From Heracleum sosnowskyi (lineage: Eukaryota; Streptophyta; Magnoliopsida; Apiales; Apiaceae), in assembly GCA_030848705.1 (NCBI GenBank), contig CM061236.1, positions 64,685,481 through 64,749,480 on the forward strand: a DNA stretch of 64,000 bases, written 5' to 3'. The first letter of the stretch is position 1, and every line of letters starts with the position of its first letter. Below the pieces are notes generated by a model. It was not told where the DNA came from, made no database searches, and worked only from the letters and a program-made list of their open reading frames with translations. The position numbers and the translations under genes are program-made. Shown one piece after another: positions 43,746 through 53,419 of the stretch.

Positions 43746-45584
43746 TCTTATATATATATTAGCAGACATAAAAGCAAAGACAAAACAAAAAGGGGGAAAG
43801 AACATGAGATTTTCATCGTTTAGGATACAGGAAGGAAGGTACAGGTCAGTTGGTTCCTAAATAGAAAGGTCAATTAAGAAAGAAATCAAGTTATTTAGAG
43901 TTATAACAGAAGGTTTAAGCTGAAGGAGGAAGGCAGGCAAGTTCGTTCCCTTACTTCCCATGTCTATACTATTGAGTTCCTTCTAATTTTTCTATGTGTT
44001 ATTTATGTGTGAATAAATCTGAAAGAGGCAAACATAATAGCTTCAATTGACGGCATAGAACTTGTTCTAAATTTTAAAGTGAGTTCATTATGTGTTTTGG
44101 GTTATGTCTCATGAATTGATTTATAAAGTGATTTAAGAGTGGTTGTGTTATTTTTGAAATAAACAAGAGACGGTAAAAATCCCAATCTCGAATGATGGCT
44201 GAAGGGAAATAGGGGTGTGGCTAAATCTGAATATAAGCCACTTATGATGGAATGTGTGCATGCATGTCACAAATTGATGACCACTAGAGCTGATCACTCT
44301 AGTAAATGAAGGATAATACTAATGAAGGAAAATCATCGTGTTTACATGCTTGTTTAAGTGTTAATAATTAAGAGGGTTGTTCCTTAGAAAACTGTTGTAT
44401 TACATATTTTCTTTCATGAACTTGCTAAGCATGTAGATGCTCATTCTTGTATATTTGATGAATTTCAGAATTTGAACCTGGTTTGGCAGAAAAAACGTGG
44501 GGTAAAGGGACGGAAAAAAGTCGGACAAAGATTATACACTTAGTTATTTTTGTGTGCTGTTGAAACTAGGATTGAAGGTTTATGCTCTTATTTAAGAATG
44601 TAGAATTTGACAGCTAAGTGTGTCCTTTTGGTAATATTATAGAAGGAGCCAGGATAATATATCATTAAAGTTGAATAGAATGTAAAACATATATTTCTTT
44701 TGTAACTTGCTGCTATGTACAGCAGGCCATGGGACCTTATAAAATCATAACTTATGTAAAGAATTAATTTGTAAAAGTTATTGTTGTTTTGTATAAGAAT
44801 CCGCTGAATTAGAGGGTGCTACAAATACCTATATTCTTTGGATGCTGATGCTATCGTGATTATTGGTAGTTGTTAGTCACTGTGGAGCCAAAAAAATTTA
44901 GATGGGTGAACTAAAATAGAAGAAAATTTTATAGGTAATAACATATCTTTTTGAATTTTTGTTCTAGTAGGAGCTGAAAATAGTTTTAGTGAAGTACTTG
45001 CATGTAATGTTTTGTATAGATTAAGTAGTTATATGTAAGTTTTTCTATCATAACGAGAATTTTAGAACCTAATAACTTCTACGTAGCTCTGTCACTAATT
45101 ACTGCAATAAGTTAACAAAGAATAAAACAAATCAAGCCTACATTGTATTTCAATAATCATTCTGTACATTAGTATTGGGATGGTAGTCTAAGATTATTCA
45201 TATTCTAGTCATCTCTAGCTTGCTAAGTCGTTTAATTGGTTTGGTTAATAAAATTCTTAAGGAAAATGCTAGAGTTCCAAAATAGTGCCTGAAATGGTGT
45301 GAGTTGTCAATATTTTATTGCTTTTTTCTTATAAATGAGATAAATCAATCGTACATATATATAAATTCTTCTAATGAAAACACGCTATGTGTCATTCAAG
45401 AACATATTTGAAATCCAATTAGAGATAGGTAGCATTGCCCAATTCTCAATATTGTACATTAACACTCCTTTAAACAAGAATCTCTTGACTAAAAATTTAT
45501 TTATCATATCATGAATAAAAGTTATAAAGATAAAAAAAAAATATTGCACTCCAATGGTATATTTCACTTAACAAAATTTTAGTC
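43746..45584 (+). other. AT-rich DNA without recognised features
   Basis: No credible coding frame, RNA gene or element end was recognised. Composition is AT-rich and unstructured apart from short homopolymers. It may be the target DNA in which the neighbouring elements landed, or elements too decayed to recognise. Confidence 0.4.
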
Positions 45585-46080
45585 AATCCCGCTACATCAG
45601 CTATATTTGTTGAACCCGTAGAGACATATAACATTATTCCACGTCATCTGTTTTCATATCAAAATAATAGATTTTTATTTTAACAATATAAAATAATAAT
45701 AATAATAATAATAATATATTATTTTAAAATATAACCAATCATTACAGCCAACTCCAATGAAACATAATACCTTACAGTTCGCCAAATTTTAGATCATCGG
45801 TATTTTATCTTATTTTAGCCAATCATCGGAATGTCCAATGTTGTTCGGCTAAAATAGTTGGCTAAAATAATACTTATAAGATAATAATTATGTGAAATTT
45901 GTTGAATTGTAAGGTGTTGTATTTTAATGGAGTTGTTTGTAATCATTGGTTATATTTTTAAAATAGCATGTTATTATTATTTCAAGTTGTTTAAATAATT
46001 ATATTATTTTAATATGGTAATAGATGATGTGGAGTTTCACCACACGTTCGACAAATATAGCCAATGTGTCAGGGTTATAA
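45585..46080 (+). mobile_element. Palindromic MITE-like element (about 490 bp)
   Basis: The left part (45585-45800) is matched, inverted, by the right part (about 45870-46080). Examples are AGCTATATTTGTTGAAC at 45600 against GTTCGACAAATATAGCC at 46048, and CCAATCATTACAGCCAACTCC at 45737 against GGAGTTGTTTGTAATCATTGG at 45929. Identity of the arms is about 75 percent by eye. An AAT/TAA microsatellite (45692-45715) interrupts the left arm. There is no coding capacity. The exact ends and target duplication are not resolved, so the superfamily is open. Confidence 0.7.
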
Positions 46081-46512
46081 TGTCCGGTCGGAAATGATAT
46101 TGTTTTACACATTAATTATAATTTTATATGTGCATAAAATACATAAAATATTAAAATACATAAAAGTGTTTTACCCACTTTTAGCTAAGGATTTTTAACG
46201 GTTGGAGATATTCTTAATACATAAAATATTGTGTAACCCTGCTATGTTGGAAATCATATTAATACATTACCATATAAAAAAAAGAGGACGGAGGCGGTGA
46301 GGTGGCGCCTCTCAAATTGTCTTAATTTATTTTTTTAAATTTCTCAAAATTTTGAATTAATAAATAGAAATTTTTTTAATTATCTTACATTCTCCCTAAA
46401 TTTTTCCTTTAAGACAAATTATCATCTTAATATTGTCCAACACTTTCTCTTCAAGTCAAATTATCATATTAATATTTTCTTAAATTTTCTTTTCAACTCA
46501 AGTTAGCATCTT
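46081..46512 (+). other. Unassigned AT-rich spacer
   Basis: Nothing recognised except a short GC-rich patch, GAGGACGGAGGCGGTGAGG near 46284, and pyrimidine-rich repeats (TTAATATTGTCC, TTAATATTTTCT). Confidence 0.4.
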
Positions 46513-46513
46513 A

Positions 46514-46600
46514 GGGGTCGTTTGATTCAAAACACGGTATGGGTTTGAAATCAAAAATCGGGTTAAGTTGATATGGGGTTGAGGTATCATTCTTGATACC
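46514..46600 (+). repeat. Fragment of a DNA transposon or MITE end
   Basis: GGGGTCGTTTGATTCAAAAC followed by GGTATGGGTTTGAAATC resembles the common plant MITE terminus GGGGTCGTTTGGTTC. Only one end is visible, and the Tat LTR follows directly, suggesting that the Tat element landed in or beside it. Confidence 0.35.
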
Positions 46601-46602
46601 AT

Positions 46603-47101
46603 GTGATATGGGCTAAAAATAACCCTAAAGACATAATAAATGATGTATTAATTAAACATAGATTGTTCCAAGATTTAAACCCAATTAAAGAGGCTTGAAA
46701 CACTAATTAATTATTAAATTCGTAATTAATAAAAAAGGGAAGATATACAGCTCATTAAATAAGTCCAAAATTGTGCTAACTCCATCAATGAGTAGCCTCC
46801 AAGGCATACAAACCTAATAGGAGTCAGCCTCATATAAGGAAGGATCTAGAATCTCAATAAAAGAAGGTGAATTGTCCACCAAGCTTCCAAACCTACTCTA
46901 AATACAATGCTCCCTACGCCTATATAGAGGACCCGATCCTTCAACCAAGAACTACGTTTTTATTGGCTTGATTCTCTATACGCTAGAGATACGTAGGCAT
47001 CTTGTGAGGACCGATTCAGTGACGAAACACTAGAGCAACCATTAAAGCTCGAAGCTCTCAAACCCTAGAATTAATTACACCCTAATTTTTATTCCACAAC
47101 A
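46603..47101 (+). repeat. Tat 5' LTR (left boundary approximate)
   Basis: The right edge ATTCCACAACA is fixed by the primer site at 47104. The left edge is set near TGATATGGGC at about 46603 because MITE-like sequence ends there, but no partner LTR is present to prove it. TATATAGAGG at 46921 is a possible TATA box, followed by a likely transcript start before AACCAAGAACTACG. Confidence 0.55.
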
Positions 47102-47103
47102 TT

Positions 47104-47120
47104 TGGCGCCGTCTGTGGGA
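47104..47120 (+). other. Tat primer binding site
   Basis: TGGCGCCGTCTGTGGGA, two bases after the LTR, is the primer site typical of Tat/Retand-type plant gypsy elements. Confidence 0.85.
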
Positions 47121-47134
47121 AACGAACATCAACC

Positions 47135-48604
47135 ATGGAGAATACACGGATAACAAGTGGAGAAACTCAAACTTCTAAAGGACTACCTCTTACCTCTGAA
47201 ACAGAGACTCATTGAGGGCAACCACCGCCAACTACTAGCACTCAAGGGTCGAGTATCCCCCTCACCACTACTCAAGGACCAGAAATCCCAATCTCGGTTG
47301 AAGGGACGAATCCCCTACAGATGGTTGTTCATGGATTTAATCCTCAGACTTAAGAGACTACTCTCCAGCAACCAATCACAACCTCTCTACTGCTTTTGAA
47401 CGCACCACATAGCCTTCAACTCCATACCACAGATCTTCCCCAATACATGAATCAAAATCTTGGGATGCCAACTTATGGTATGCCACCTCGACCTACAGTT
47501 AGGAGTAGTTGTGTCAATCCAACATACCACGAAACATACGCGCCTCCTTACATTCAAGGCCTAGGGCCCTCTAACCCACAAGCTCAAACTCGAAATCAAC
47601 AAACTCCTTTGATTCAAGACTTCTCTAGTCCCTATACCGAGGATGAGAATTACACAACTGATGATGAAAGGGATGTTGCCCCAAGAAGGAGACGTTCATC
47701 CCAAGGAATTAAATCAGGAACAACTCCAGACTACCAAGGATAAAATTGCGGCATATGAAGTCGGGGCTGTAAGACTCAAGAACCCAATCAACTGGGACCG
47801 GGAGAATCCCGCTGATCAACTTAGATCTACCCCCAAGAAAATCTAAGAGCTGAAGTCCCAAAGGGTGATCCGACTGTGTTATTACCTTTAGGAGATCCAG
47901 ATGATCCTACACCTCCATTCACTGAGGATATTATGAAGGTTCATATATCCAGGAAGTTCAAGATGCCAACCATCAAGACTTATGATGGAACGGGAGATCC
48001 CGCTAATCATGTAAGGACTTTCTCCGATGCACTACTATTGCAGCCTACCAATGATGCAGTCAAGTGCAGAGCGTTTCCACAAACCCTTGCGGGCATGGCT
48101 CAATGTTGGTACAGTCGTCTCCCTCCTAACTCTATTGGGTATTTTAAGGAGTTGAGCAAGGCGTTTATCAATCAGTTTGTTAGTGGGAGGGTTCAGGAGA
48201 AGAGTTTTGCATATCTTATGGGAATCCAGCAGGGTAAGAATGAATCCTTGATGGACTACATAAATCGATTCACTAGGGAGGCCTTGAAGGTCCCGGATCT
48301 AGAGGACAAGGTAGCAATGATTGCCCTGCAGCAAGGAACCATTGATGACCACTTTAAAAGGTCTTTGGCAAAACATCTACTTGAAATCATGTTGAAGCTA
48401 CAAGACAGGGCTAGGAATTATATCAAGGCTGAAGAAAGCATGAGGAAGTATGAACCCGTTGCTGGGGAAATGCAAACGGAAAGAAGAGAAATGAGACTCA
48501 AGAATATGATGCTAGGGATAAGTATCCCAGGACAACGAAGGATTCTGACTCTCCACCTAAAAAGAACAATCTTGGACAAAGGTTCACGGAATATGCAAGA
48601 TTGA
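47135..48604 (+). pseudogene. Tat gag
   Basis: ATG 47135 opens MENTRITSGETQ and hits TGA after 26 codons (47213), but the Pro/Gln/Thr-rich coding frame continues from 47216 on, with another stop and a frame break near 47740. From 47876 a proper gag domain is readable: PTIKTYDGTGDPANHVRTF, AFPQTLAGMAQCWYSRLPP, FINQFVSGRVQEKSFAYLMG and ESLMDYINRFTREALKV. The frame ends at 48604, and a shift leads into the zinc and protease part starting at 48601. Gag would form the particle; this copy cannot make a full protein. Confidence 0.8.
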
Positions 48605-49440
48605 ACACCCCTAGAAGCCAAATTCTGATGGAAATTGAGAAGGAGGAAGATCTTCGATGGTCGAAGCCACTAATGGCTGACTTGTCAAAAAGAAATCAGA
48701 ATCAATTCTGTCGATTCCACAAAGAAGTTGGTCATGATACAGATGATTGCAGACAACTGAAAGATGAAATCGAATTCTTGATCCGAAGGGGGAAACTTAA
48801 CAAATTCACTAAGGATGGGAATCGTGGAAATCAAAGAGGAAATTATGAGAAAAAAGACTACGACAGAAAGGATAATGATCAAGATCATAATCCTAGACCC
48901 CGAGGGCTAGTCATTAACATGATATTCGGAGGACCAACTGCAGCCGGTTCTTCAAGAAACTCAAGAAATGCTTATGCTAGAGAAGTAATGACAGTTGTTG
49001 GAGAAGCACCGAAGCGTGCCAAGACAGAAATAGCTATAAGTTTTGATGATTCTGACCTAGAGGGAGTGAAATTTCCTCATGATGACCCTCTGGTCATCAT
49101 ACTTGTGATAGGCAATTCTGAAACCAAGAGAGTTCTGGTTGATAACGGAGGTTCCATGGACATCTTGTTCCATGATGCTTTCATCAAGATGAGATACACT
49201 GATTACCAGTTGACACCCTCGAATATGGCCATATATGGGTTTAATGGAGTAGAATCAAAGGTGGAAGGCACAATTCAACTCCCTATGACCATGGGGAAAG
49301 GCTCAAAGACAACGACTAAGATGTTGAACTTTTTGGTCATAAAGGCAACCTCGACTTATAATGCAATCCTTGGAAGGACGGGCCTTCATGCATTTGTGGT
49401 TGTTGCCTCAACTTACCATTAGAAAATCAAGTTTCCAACA
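48601..49440 (+). pseudogene. Tat gag zinc motif and protease
   Basis: The frame reads CRFHKEVGHDTDDCRQLKDEIE, the CxxH...GH...C motif that follows gag in Tat elements, then a Lys/Asp-rich linker. The aspartic protease core VLVDNGGSMDILFHDAF follows (about 49136-49186) and YNAILGRTGLHAFVVVASTYH near the end. Relatives have DGGSS or DTGSS, so DNGGS is a variant active site. The frame stops at 49422; KIKFPT follows in the family but the next RT part has been deleted. Confidence 0.8.
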
Positions 49441-49546
49441 ACGAATGGAGTTGGTGAGAGCGAGGTGATCAAAAAATGGCTAAAAGTTGTTATGTAGCCG
49501 CATTAAGGCCTGATGGAGTTGGGGGGCATGTTCTCCCAATTGAAGA

Positions 49547-50005
49547 TGTTAGGAACTATGTTGTTTCTTGATGATAACCAAATTAACTTAGTAAAAATTG
49601 TACAAGTAAATGTAGTTATCAATGGATAGTATGCTCTTGCAGTATCCATAGATGGGAAGCTTATCTACGGATAAGACTCAATGTAACATGCTTGTGTATT
49701 TCTGATGTTGAAGTTGAAGTAGTCTTGATAGGTTAAATGAGTCATGTTGACTATCAATAGATATGTAGAATAGGGAGGCTAATTGTAAATAGTTGATGCC
49801 TTGCAATTCTGCATACGTGAAATTGACTGTCTACGGATAGCTTAATTAGCCTTCTACGGATATGGACATTGTACAGTTTGCGGATAGCAGTACTGATTGA
49901 TCAAGACACTGTCAACGGATACAACTCAAGTAGCTTCTACGGATACACTCTATACTTGTGAAAGGGACAGATAAGTCAGAGCACATGGGTTGACAAATAA
50001 GTCAA
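49547..50005 (+). repeat. Foreign LTR fragment replacing Tat RT
   Basis: TGTTAGGAACTATGTTG is a typical Copia LTR start and sits where the Tat RT should begin. The tract has at least four TACGGATA repeats (near 49663, 49831, 49856 and 49941) plus variants (GCGGATAG, AACGGATA). Tat RT resumes near 50010 (MMLNPAKCAFGV) in its C-terminal third. No 5-bp target duplication is visible, so insertion was accompanied by deletion of several hundred bases. Confidence 0.6.
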
Positions 50006-50704
50006 AATGATGTTAAATCCAGCTAAGTGCGCCTTCGGCGTAGGATCATGAAAATTCTTGGGTCTGATGGTCTCTAAACATGGAATTGAGGCTAACCCCG
50101 AAAAAATCAAAGCAATTACGGACATAGAACCACCACGATCCGTCAAGGACGTTCAGAAACTAACCGGGAGGGTGGCAGCACTAGGAAGATTCATCTCCAA
50201 GTCAGGGGAGAAGTGCTTTCCTTTCTTCAAAGTTCTGAAAAACAAGAAAAATTTTGAATGGACAGCAGAAAGTCAGGAAGCCTTTGAGGCCTTGAAGAAG
50301 TACATGGCTGAGGCACCATTGTTGGCAAAATCAAAACCGGGAGAGACGCTCTACTTATACTTGGCAGTCTCAAACACCGCCTTAGGAGCAGTTTTGGTTA
50401 AAGAGGAGTTGAAAGTTCAGAAACCTCTCTACTATGTGAGCAAAATTCAGCATGGAGCAGAAATAAACTACTCTGTGATAGAGAAGTTTGCGTTAGCCCT
50501 GATCATGGCCTCAAGAAAGCTACACCCGTACTTCCAGGCACACAAGATAGAAGTCTTGACTGATCAACATCTAAGAAACATCTAATATAGTCCTAAGGTC
50601 AGTGGAAGATAAATTAAATGGGCAATAGAGTTGGGAGAATTTGATATCAAATATAAGCCTCGAACGACCATAAAAGCTCAAGCACTTGTTGACTTCATGG
50701 CTGA
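50006..50704 (+). pseudogene. Tat RT C-terminus and RNase H
   Basis: From NPAKCAFGV and KFLGLMVSKHGIEANPEKIKAI the thumb region of RT runs into the first RNase H: TLYLYLAVSNTALGAVLV, PLYYVSKIQHGAEINY, YSVIEKFALALIMASRKLHP. A stop at 50583-50585 and further changes precede KWAIELGEFDIKYKPRTTIK. The catalytic YxDD part of RT is absent, lost with the deleted segment. Confidence 0.82.
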
Positions 50705-50779
50705 ATGTACCATCGACAACCAAAAAGTCGGGGGGGGGGGGGGCAGGGAGTAGTATTGGAAGGTAAAGAGGCTGAGAAA

Positions 50780-51200
50780 CAAGATGAAGAGATGGTATTT
50801 AAAGAATATTGGGTGCTCTATTTTGATGGGGCATCAAAAAAAAATCAAGTGGAGCAGGTTTGGTGTTACAAAGTCCCGACGGATTTCTCATTGAGTATGC
50901 AATAAAACTGGATTTCCCGATAACAAACAATGAAGTTGAATATAAAGCCTTAATAGCAGGCTTAGGCCTATTTGGGGCCTTAAGAGTCAAGACTCTTAAG
51001 ATTTGTGGGGACTCAAGGCTAGTAGTTTCCCAAGTGAATGAGGAATTTGAAGCCAAAGATGAAACAATGGCCATGTACTTAAAGCTTGTGAAAGCCATCA
51101 TGACACAATTTGATGAATGCTATATAGAGCACATTCCTAGGGAAGAGAACATGAAGGTTGATGCTTTGTCTAAATTCGCTTATTCTGAAATAGAGAATTA
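50780..51200 (+). pseudogene. Second (archaeal-type) RNase H of Tat
   Basis: YWVLYFDGASK, then after a frame change at an A9 run (50836-50844) GVTKSRR-like damage gives way to VLQSPDGFLIEYAIKLDF, TNNEVEYKALIAGLGL, IGDSRLVV-like CGDSRLVVSQVN and IPREENMKVDALSKFA. The Asp-Glu-Asp-Asp metal ligands are recognisable. A second RNase H of this type after the standard one is characteristic of Tat/Ogre elements. A run of 14 G at 50730-50743 lies in the linker before it. Confidence 0.8.
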
Positions 51201-52514
51201 TGTTGGAAGTGTGTACTTTCAAGTTTTGAAGACCCCGAGCATTAATGGAAAGCTAATTGCACCTATTGATGTTGGTAGCTGTTGGATAGATCCCATCAAG
51301 GCACATCTGGAAACTGGTTGGTTGCCGAACAATGCCTTGGAGGCTCGGAAGTTATCAGTCACAGCTTTAAGATATGCATTAATTGAAGGGATTTTATACA
51401 AAAAGTCTTTTGTTATCCCTTACTTGAAATGTCTAAGGCCTCAAAAGGTAGAATTTGCCCTAAAGGAGGTTCATGAGGGGATTTGTGGACAACACTTGGG
51501 GGGCAAGGCCCTTGCTCATAAAATCACCCGTCTAGGCTTCTATTGGCCAGACATGCTTGCTAATGCGAAAGATTATGTCAAGAAGTGTGAACGATGTCAA
51601 AAGCATGCACCTGTTGTCAGGCAACCTCCTGAGATGCTTACATCAGTTAGCTCACCTATTACGTTTGCTATGCGGGGAATGGATATACTTGGTCCATTTC
51701 CAGTGGCAAGTGCACAAAGAAAGTTTTTGATTGTGGCAATTGACTACTTCACTAAGTGGATTGAGGCTAAACCCCTAGCCAAGATAACCACCCAACAAGT
51801 GATGCAGTTCCTATGGGAAAGTGTAATGTGTAGGTATTGAATTCCACGAATCTTGGTCACAGATAATGGAACACAATTTAATAATGAAGATTTTAAGAAG
51901 TATTGCGAAGAGAATGATATTGAACTACGTTTTACTTAAGTTGCTCATCCTCAATCAAATAGGCAAGCCGCGGTTGCAAATCGAATTATCCTGGATGGAC
52001 TAAAGAAAAGAGTTGAACGCTCAAGGAATACTTGGGTGGACGAGTTGTTTCTCATAATTTTGGCATATCGTACCACTTGCAAGGTTACCACTAGAGCAAC
52101 CCCATTTTTGTTAGCCTATGGGACATAAGCAGTGGTTCCAGTGGAGATCACTCATACTTCTCCAAGAGTGGAAGCTTATGAACCAGAAGCAAATGAAGAA
52201 GACATGAGATTGGCCCTAGACTTTATTGATGAAGTCAGAGATGAAGCAAACGCTAAGATTACAGAACATCAGGAACGAGGATCCTTTTACTACAACCTAA
52301 GGGTTAAGGAAAGGTTTTTTCGTCAAGGAGACTTGGTTCTCAAGAAGATTGAAGCATCTGGAGTTGTCAGAAGGGAAAACTGGCCCCCAATTGGGAAGGG
52401 TCGTACAAAGTCAAAAGCGTGTTTGGACGAGGCTCGTATAAGTTGGAGACCCTTGAAGGGATAGAGGTGCTAAGAACTTGGCATGCCTCAAATTTGAAAG
52501 TTTATTATGTTTAG
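51201..52514 (+). pseudogene. Tat integrase
   Basis: The zinc part HEGICGQHLGG...CERCQKH is intact. The core shows RGMDILGPFPVA (first Asp) and VTDNGTQFNNEDF (second Asp). The third catalytic position reads QAAVANR at 51961-51981, where relatives have QAEVANR; the codon GCG (51970-51972) replaces Glu. Stops occur at 51838-51840, near 51938 and at 52126-52128, and a frameshift lies near 52390 before YKLETLEGIEVLRTWHASNL. The frame ends at TAG 52512-52514. It is non-functional. Confidence 0.88.
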
Positions 52515-52918
52515 TGTTTCCTATCAGGATCCACTATTAGGACAAGTAGAAATAAGGTTGATGAAACCATTCCGAGCTTTTAAACTCGAGGTAGGAAGTA
52601 GAGTATTATGTAAGGGTGGAACCCTCTTTAAAAGATATTTCAAGTTCTTTTTCACTATTTTATTACTTATCATTTTTTGAGTATTCCTTATTGTTTAATT
52701 AAAAAGCAAGTTGTACCAATAGCACTCGAGTAAGATGCTAGCCCATTTAAGAGGCCAAGTACTAAGAATTGTCTTGCAAAAGATAAGCAAAATAAATATA
52801 GCTGAATGCAAGATTGAAGAAACAAAAGGTGCACAGATAAATAAGTTACATAATAAACCCCGAAGGGTGAGTTTTTGATAAAGAAAAACATAAATAAATA
52901 AAGCCACACAGGGCCAGT
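52515..52918 (+). other. Tat spacer between integrase and antisense ORF
   Basis: No gene seen. AT-rich sequence with a GAGGTAGGAAG purine patch near 52588. In Tat elements this is the 3' ends of two convergent reading frames, pol from the left and the additional ORF from the right. Confidence 0.6.
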
Positions 52919-53419
52919 CTAATCCAAATCCTTGAGAGGATCCTCCTCCCTAAATCCCCCAGAAAAGGTAAGGGGAAGAATGGGGTCATCTCTCATGGTA
53001 TCATCTAAATCCTCCATTATAGGAGAAGATGTTCCCTTGGCTGGCTCAGAATCCTCAAAAAGCTCAGAATCATCCAGAGGTTGAGAAGATGGATCAACAA
53101 CAACCTTCGTGGTAGCCTTAGGCAGCCTAGACAAATCAGGAACATGAAACTTCTCCAAAGTTACCCCTTCAATCTTCGTCCCTAACTCCTCAATGATCTG
53201 CTCCCAACACTCTTTGAAGGTGCTAGGGAAGTTAGCATCATATTCAACATTAAGGAGGTCATCAAACTCCTTGGATGCCTTATAATCAACAATAACATCC
53301 TCACGACCCCTTTGAAGTTGGGCCTCCAACTGACGAACCTTCTTCTGCTCACCTACTAACTCTCTCTCTCCACCTCTCGAAGTTCGATGTAGAGGAAGCA
53401 AAGTACCTATCTCGATCCC
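52919..53419 (-). pseudogene. Tat additional antisense ORF, C-terminal part
   Basis: On the minus strand an open frame of about 167 codons ends at a stop near 52919. It starts at the chromovirus junction 53419, so the N-terminus is cut off. The protein begins with a coiled-coil-like stretch (ELVGEQKKVRQLEAQLQRGR), then DYKASKEFDDLLNVEYDANF and PSTFKECWEQIIEELGTKIEGV, ending in an acidic Ser/Pro/Asp tail. This pattern is known from the additional ORF lying antisense between pol and the 3' LTR of some Tat elements. Its function is unknown. Reading farther right only adds LTR sequence. Confidence 0.75.

Larger units (their letters stand above)
46603..53419 (+). mobile_element. Decayed Tat-lineage Ty3/gypsy element, right end missing
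   Basis: The order is LTR, TGGCGCCGTCTG-type primer site, gag, protease, partial RT, RNase H, a second (archaeal-type) RNase H, integrase and an antisense ORF. The second RNase H and the antisense additional ORF mark the Tat lineage. Most of RT is replaced by a piece of a foreign LTR at 49547. The element is cut at 53420 by a minus-strand chromovirus; its own 3' LTR would lie beyond the window. Frameshifts, stops and a lost integrase Glu make it inactive. Confidence 0.85.

Noticed and set aside
45692..45715. AAT/TAA microsatellite as a separate element
   Set aside because: It is simple repeat growth within the palindromic MITE.
50730..50743. A run of 14 G residues in the Tat linker
   Set aside because: A homopolymer in decayed DNA; it may be a sequencing error or slippage and carries no clear function.
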